Below are positions 60,311 to 64,000 of a stretch of 64,000 bases of DNA, piece after piece. A model generated the notes under the pieces. The model was not told the origin of the DNA. It saw only the letters and a program-made list of their open reading frames with translations, and did no database searches. The position numbers and the translations under genes are program-made. The first letter of the stretch is position 1. The number at the start of each line of letters is the position of its first letter. This DNA is from Streptococcus marimammalium DSM 18627 (GTDB lineage Bacteria; Bacillota; Bacilli; Lactobacillales; Streptococcaceae): the NCBI RefSeq assembly GCF_000380045.1, contig NZ_KB904357.1, positions 95,219 to 159,218 on the forward strand. Reading direction: 5' to 3'.

Positions 60311-60358
60311 TTGACTACTTTATATTAATATATTATACTGGAAGTGTGGTTATAACCA
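60311..60358 (+). promoter_or_regulatory. GntR gene promoter with TGGTTATAACCA operator
   Basis: TTGACT (60311-60316), 17 bp and TATACT (60334-60339). A perfect 12-base palindrome TGGTTATAACCA (60347-60358) lies just after the -10. TGGT-N4-ACCA is the core bound by GntR/HutC regulators such as NagR and DasR, so autoregulation by the next gene is likely. Confidence 0.72.
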
Positions 60359-60378
60359 GGCGATGAAAGGAGAAAACG

Positions 60379-61095
60379 ATGAGTGACAAACCGTTGTATT
60401 TACAACTAGCTGATACACTAGCCAAAAAGATAAAAGAGTTGTTTTCTCCCAATGATAAATTATTGTCTGAGCGTGAATTAACCAATCAATATGGTGTCAG
60501 TCGAATGACAGTAAGATTGGCCTTGCAGGAATTAGAAACCAGAGGTTTAATCTATAAAAAGCATGGTAAAGGGACATTTGTAGCTGAAACTAGCGGTGGT
60601 ACAGTTGACTTATCAGCATCTTACAGTTTTACTGATCATATGAGAAATTTAGGGAAAGTTCCTAAAACTAAAATTCTCTCTTTTAGTGAGGTTAAGGCTT
60701 CAGATTATATTGCTAAGCAGCTAAATATTTCTCAAAATGATATAGTCTACGAGATTGAACGATTGCGAATTGCTGATGATGTACCGATGATGGTAGAGCG
60801 TTCCTATATTCCAAAGGATATTTTTAAAAATTTAAAGTATGAACGTGTCTCTCAAAAACCTCTTTATGAGATTTTCTCTGATGATTATAGTCAGACCATA
60901 AGGACAGCAGAAGAAGAATTTTTTGCCAGCATTGCACTTGACCGTGAGGCCAAATTTTTAAAGATTAAATCAGGAAGTCCTGTTTTGCATATTATCCGCA
61001 AAACGTTTAATACAAAAAATCATATCATTGAGTTTACTTTTAGTATTGCACGTGCTGACCAATTTAGATACAAAATCACACATCATAAAACCTAA
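60379..61095 (+). CDS. GntR/HutC-family sugar-responsive regulator
   Basis: This 238-residue protein has an N-terminal winged helix (LLSERELTNQYGVSRMTVRLAL, GKGTFVA) and a C-terminal UTRA effector domain (about 85-235). UTRA domains usually sense phosphosugars. AAAGGAGAA precedes the ATG. It is 40 bases upstream of agaS, its likely target, and probably also binds its own promoter palindrome. It resembles NagR/AgaR-type regulators. Confidence 0.9.
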   Translation: MSDKPLYLQLADTLAKKIKELFSPNDKLLSERELTNQYGVSRMTVRLALQELETRGLIYKKHGKGTFVAETSGGTVDLSASYSFTDHMRNLGKVPKTKILSFSEVKASDYIAKQLNISQNDIVYEIERLRIADDVPMMVERSYIPKDIFKNLKYERVSQKPLYEIFSDDYSQTIRTAEEEFFASIALDREAKFLKIKSGSPVLHIIRKTFNTKNHIIEFTFSIARADQFRYKITHHKT

Positions 61096-61134
61096 CTGAT
61101 AACTATCAGAAATAAAAATAAAAAGGAGAAAATA

Positions 61135-62307
61135 ATGTTTCAATATAGTGATGAACAATTAGAAAAATTAGGTGCTAAGATTACAACCAAAGAAATCAAG
61201 CAACAGCCTGAGCTTTGGCAAGAGGCTTTTGACTCATATAAACAACGACAAGAAGAAATAATGGCTTTCTTGGAGAAAGTGAAGGCGGCTAGCCCTAATA
61301 AGCGCGTGAAAGTAATTTTTACTGGAGCTGGAACTTCTCAATATGTCGGAGATACAGTTTTACCATTTTTAAAACAAAATGGTGATCGAAGCCGTTTTAT
61401 TTTTGAAAGTGTAGGAACGACTGATTTAGCTTCTGTTCCTTATGAACATCTTTTTGAAGACGAAACACTTCTTCTTGTTTCATTTGCTCGTAGTGGAAAT
61501 AGCCCAGAAAGTGTTGCAGCTGTTCAATTAGCTAACCAATTAGTGCCGTCAGTTTTCCACCTTACAATTACATGTGCTAAAGAAGGGCAATTAGCCAAAA
61601 ATGCTGAAGGTGATGATAAAAATCTTCTGTTATTAATGCCTGAGTTATCTAACGATGCAGGTTTTGCAATGACTGGTAGCTTCTCATGTATGTTACTAAC
61701 AACTTTATTAACCTTTGACACTAAGCATTCATTAGCTGAAAAAGAAATTTTTGTTAATTATTTAGCAGAGATTACTCATGACATTCTTGATAGAGAAGAT
61801 GTTATCAAAGCTATTGTTGATTTAGACTTTGATCGTATCGTTTATCTAGGGTCTGGTTCATTATCTGGTTTAACAAGAGAAGCACAACTTAAGATTCTTG
61901 AATTAACAGCTGGTAAAGTGGCTACTATGTTTGACTCTTCAATGGGCTTTAGACATGGACCAAAATCATTTGTTAATGAGAAAACTCTTCTAATTGATTT
62001 CATTCATAACAATCCTTACACAAGACAATACGATTTGGATTTAATTGAGGAAGTTTATGGTGATCAAATCGCTCTTAAAACACTTGCTGTTGGACAAAAA
62101 GGTGATTTAACTTTCTCAGGTGATACTTTTGAGTTGAAATCTGATATCATTCTTCACGACGCTTATCTTAGTCTAGCAGATGTTTTTGTCGCTCAAATGA
62201 TTTCACTCATGACGGCTGTGAAAGTTAAAAACACTCCTGATACTCCTTCTAAAACAGGGACAGTTAACCGTGTTGTTAAAGGCGTTATCATTCATGAATA
62301 CAAATAA
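61135..62307 (+). CDS. agaS: SIS-domain sugar isomerase/deaminase AgaS
   Basis: This 390-residue protein has two SIS domains: GAGTSQYVGDTVLPFL with SFARSGNSPESVAAVQLANQ, and later YLGSGSLSGLTREAQLKILE with FRHGPKSFV. AgaS acts on galactosamine-6-phosphate or as a ketose/aldose isomerase. AAAGGAGAA precedes the ATG. In pneumococcus agaS lies with bgaC in the locus for host galactosides, matching this neighbourhood. Confidence 0.9.
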   Translation: MFQYSDEQLEKLGAKITTKEIKQQPELWQEAFDSYKQRQEEIMAFLEKVKAASPNKRVKVIFTGAGTSQYVGDTVLPFLKQNGDRSRFIFESVGTTDLASVPYEHLFEDETLLLVSFARSGNSPESVAAVQLANQLVPSVFHLTITCAKEGQLAKNAEGDDKNLLLLMPELSNDAGFAMTGSFSCMLLTTLLTFDTKHSLAEKEIFVNYLAEITHDILDREDVIKAIVDLDFDRIVYLGSGSLSGLTREAQLKILELTAGKVATMFDSSMGFRHGPKSFVNEKTLLIDFIHNNPYTRQYDLDLIEEVYGDQIALKTLAVGQKGDLTFSGDTFELKSDIILHDAYLSLADVFVAQMISLMTAVKVKNTPDTPSKTGTVNRVVKGVIIHEYK

Positions 62308-62312
62308 AAAAT

Positions 62313-62341
62313 AAAAAAAACTGGTCAAGCCAGTTTTTTTA
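62313..62341. terminator. bidirectional terminator between agaS and bgaR-like genes
   Basis: AAAAAACTGG pairs with CCAGTTTTTT around five bases, with As on the left and Ts on the right, between convergent genes. Confidence 0.88.
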
Positions 62342-63049
62342 TTGCCCATTTGCAGTAATTTCAAATTTAAAGTATTTCCAATGTTTATAGCTTTCAATAT
62401 ACTCTAGAACTTCTTCACTATTACTACGTTTAGTTAATTTAATTTGCTTTATACTTGGTTCATTTGTTTTTAATTTCAAGCTACTAGCGATATGTTTAGG
62501 AGTAGGAAGGCTGACTTCGTTTGTTTCAACAAAGGGTTCCTCAGACATATGAATATTAAAATCTTCTTTAAAACGTTTATATATAGAATTATAATGAGAT
62601 AAAGGTTTATTAGGATTTAAAACATAGCGTGCTGGAATATAAGATTGTTGGTAGATGTATGGTTGTTTGTCAGCTTTTCTTAGTCTTACTATTTTATAGT
62701 AAAAATCGTTTTTAGCCAATTCTAATTTATTAATATAGTCAGGGTCATTCCCTTTTTCAATAGAAAGAACAGTGACGATATCATTTTTTAATGGAAAGAC
62801 TTCAATATCTGAAAAGCCAACCAATTTTCCCTTTCTTGAGCGAGAAACAAAAGTCCCTTTTCCTTGTTGGCGAACCAAATACCCATCTTTAACAAGTTCA
62901 TTCATAGCACGAATGACAGTAATAGAACTGACCTTATAAATTTTTCTTAGTTCTAATTCTGTATAAAATTTATCACCATTTTCAAAATTACCATTAATAA
63001 TCTGTTGGCGAAGTTCATCTTGAATCATTTGGTATTTAGGTATTTTCAT
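62339..63049 (-). CDS. bgaR: GntR-family regulator, BgaR-like
   Basis: This 236-residue protein has a winged helix (ELRKIYKVSSITVIRAMNEL, QGKGTFVSR) and a UTRA domain. It is divergent from bgaC, as is the pneumococcal BgaR that represses bgaC. GGGAGTGATGTAAT precedes its ATG. The symbol rests on context and fold. It is distinct from the GntR at 60379, so the locus has two sensors. Confidence 0.82.
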   Translation of the reverse strand: MKIPKYQMIQDELRQQIINGNFENGDKFYTELELRKIYKVSSITVIRAMNELVKDGYLVRQQGKGTFVSRSRKGKLVGFSDIEVFPLKNDIVTVLSIEKGNDPDYINKLELAKNDFYYKIVRLRKADKQPYIYQQSYIPARYVLNPNKPLSHYNSIYKRFKEDFNIHMSEEPFVETNEVSLPTPKHIASSLKLKTNEPSIKQIKLTKRSNSEEVLEYIESYKHWKYFKFEITANGQ

Positions 63050-63184
63050 ATTACATCACTCCCTAACTTAAAAAAATGTAAGCGAATCCATTAAATTGGT
63101 TTTTAAAAATCTCTTTTATAATTATTATTATACTAAATATTTTTTAAAAAAGTAACATAGAAAATAATTTTTTGAAAAAATAAC

Positions 63185-63213
63185 TTGATATAACCACTCA
63201 GATATGTTAATAT
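63185..63213 (+). promoter_or_regulatory. bgaC: bgaC promoter region
   Basis: TTGATA (63185-63190), 17 bp and the extended -10 TGTTAATAT (63205-63213); a TATAAT at 63211 is an alternative. TATAAC and GTTA half-sites around it (63189-63209) form an imperfect dyad, a possible BgaR site. The rest of the divergent gap 63050-63250 is AT-rich. Confidence 0.5.
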
Positions 63214-63252
63214 AATAATGTAAAAATTAAAAAGAAATGGGAGGTGAAGTGT

Positions 63253-64000
63253 TTGCCTCAGTTTAAGATTTCTGATCAATTTTATATAGACGATAAACCT
63301 ATCAAAATTATGTCTGGTAGTATTCACTATTTTCGAGTTCATCCAGATGATTGGTATCAATCTCTATATAATCTAAAGGCTTTAGGGTTTAATACTGTTG
63401 AGACTTATATTCCTTGGAATATGCATGAACCTCAAAAAGGACAGTTTACATCTGAAGGCATTCTTGATATTGAAAGATTCTTAGACTTATCACAAGAACT
63501 TGGTTTATATGCGATTGTTCGCCCTTCACCATTTATTTGTGCAGAATGGGAATTTGGTGGTCTACCAGCATGGCTTCTTAAAGAAAACATTCGTATTCGT
63601 ACGGCTGATCCTACTTATTTGCAACATGTTGATGATTACTATGAGTTTCTCATCCCTAAACTAGCAAAACGTCAATTGAATCGAGGAGGAAACATTTTAA
63701 TGTTCCAAATCGAAAATGAATATGGCTCATATGGGGAAGAAAAAGAATATCTAAGAGCAATTAAAAAATTGATGGAAAAAAGAGGCATTGATGCACCATT
63801 TTTCACATCAGATGGTCCGTGGCGAGCTACTTTAAGAGCAGGAAGCTTGATAGAAGATGATATATTGCCAACTGGAAACTTTGGTTCTAAAGCAAAAGAA
63901 AACTTTAAAATGATGCAAGATTTCTTTGATGAACACGGCAAAAAATGGCCGCTCATGTGTATGGAATTTTGGGATGGATGGTTTAATCGTTGGGGTGAAG
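63253..64000 (+). CDS. bgaC: GH35 beta-galactosidase BgaC (cut by window end)
   Basis: The first 249 codons are present. It reads like pneumococcal BgaC, which releases galactose from Gal-beta-1,3-GlcNAc of host glycans. The acid/base Glu lies in FQIENEYGSYG and the nucleophile Glu in MCMEFWDGWF. It has no signal peptide, so it is cytoplasmic or non-classically exported. It starts with TTG at 63253, eight bases after GGGAGG. PTS genes are expected downstream. Confidence 0.94.
   Translation, partial: MPQFKISDQFYIDDKPIKIMSGSIHYFRVHPDDWYQSLYNLKALGFNTVETYIPWNMHEPQKGQFTSEGILDIERFLDLSQELGLYAIVRPSPFICAEWEFGGLPAWLLKENIRIRTADPTYLQHVDDYYEFLIPKLAKRQLNRGGNILMFQIENEYGSYGEEKEYLRAIKKLMEKRGIDAPFFTSDGPWRATLRAGSLIEDDILPTGNFGSKAKENFKMMQDFFDEHGKKWPLMCMEFWDGWFNRWGE

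Overview
This is a low-GC Gram-positive chromosome segment, most likely from a pyogenic-group Streptococcus close to S. uberis or S. parauberis. The evidence is a YSIRK/LPXTG surface protein, the rnpA-yidC-khpB, mecA-rgpG-sufCDSUB and oppABCDF (Ami-type) blocks, strong AAGGAGG-type ribosome sites and tRNAs without encoded CCA. All assignments were made by reading motifs and gene order; no database search was run, and the species is inferred.

Layout. 1-4500: the end of an unknown gene, a minus-strand amino-acid ABC importer lacking an ATPase gene, an amidase, and a PadR regulator followed by a DUF2812/S41-peptidase deletion scar. 4500-13000: pgi, an 1802-residue cell-wall-anchored subtilase with FIVAR-like and 60-bp coding repeats, and a DUF6287-type lipoprotein. 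13000-17930: a pyrimidine operon, pyrK-pyrDb-pyrF-pyrE-pyrB-pyrI, behind a leader ORF and an attenuator. 18000-30990: fthC-rhomboid, gpsA-galU (minus), a YeiH-family transporter, a heterodimeric ABC exporter behind a hairpin leader, dut-radA, carbonic anhydrase, AIM24 and gltX. 30990-35170: a decayed MerR gene with its operator-promoter and a small membrane protein, then rnpA-yidC-khpB and an SPFH protein. 35170-47870: a glutamine-type importer (minus), a DUF2207 protein, uppP, mecA-rgpG and sufCDSUB. 47880-55070: oppABCDF and five tRNA genes. 55100-64000: DUF402, recX/rlmD (divergent), apbE, a nucleoside phosphorylase, and a GntR-agaS-bgaR-bgaC region for host-glycan galactosides, cut by the window end.

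The most interesting system is the pyrimidine operon. Its PyrB is of the Escherichia coli holoenzyme class and is paired with a zinc-binding PyrI regulatory subunit, which I regard as unusual in streptococci. Its leader resembles the enterobacterial pyrBI design: an extended -10 promoter, a Phe- and U-rich 61-codon ORF with a good ribosome site, and an ORF stop codon inside the loop of an intrinsic terminator just before pyrK. I saw no PyrR box. This suggests UTP-sensitive, translation-coupled attenuation in a Gram-positive operon, and it is testable.

Other signals: face-to-face leaderless promoters for recX and rlmD plus a similar one at fthC; a MerR-type promoter with a 19-bp spacer whose neighbouring regulator is a pseudogene; a nested, possibly switchable RNA fold upstream of apbE; and a hairpin leader before the PatAB/SatAB-like exporter.
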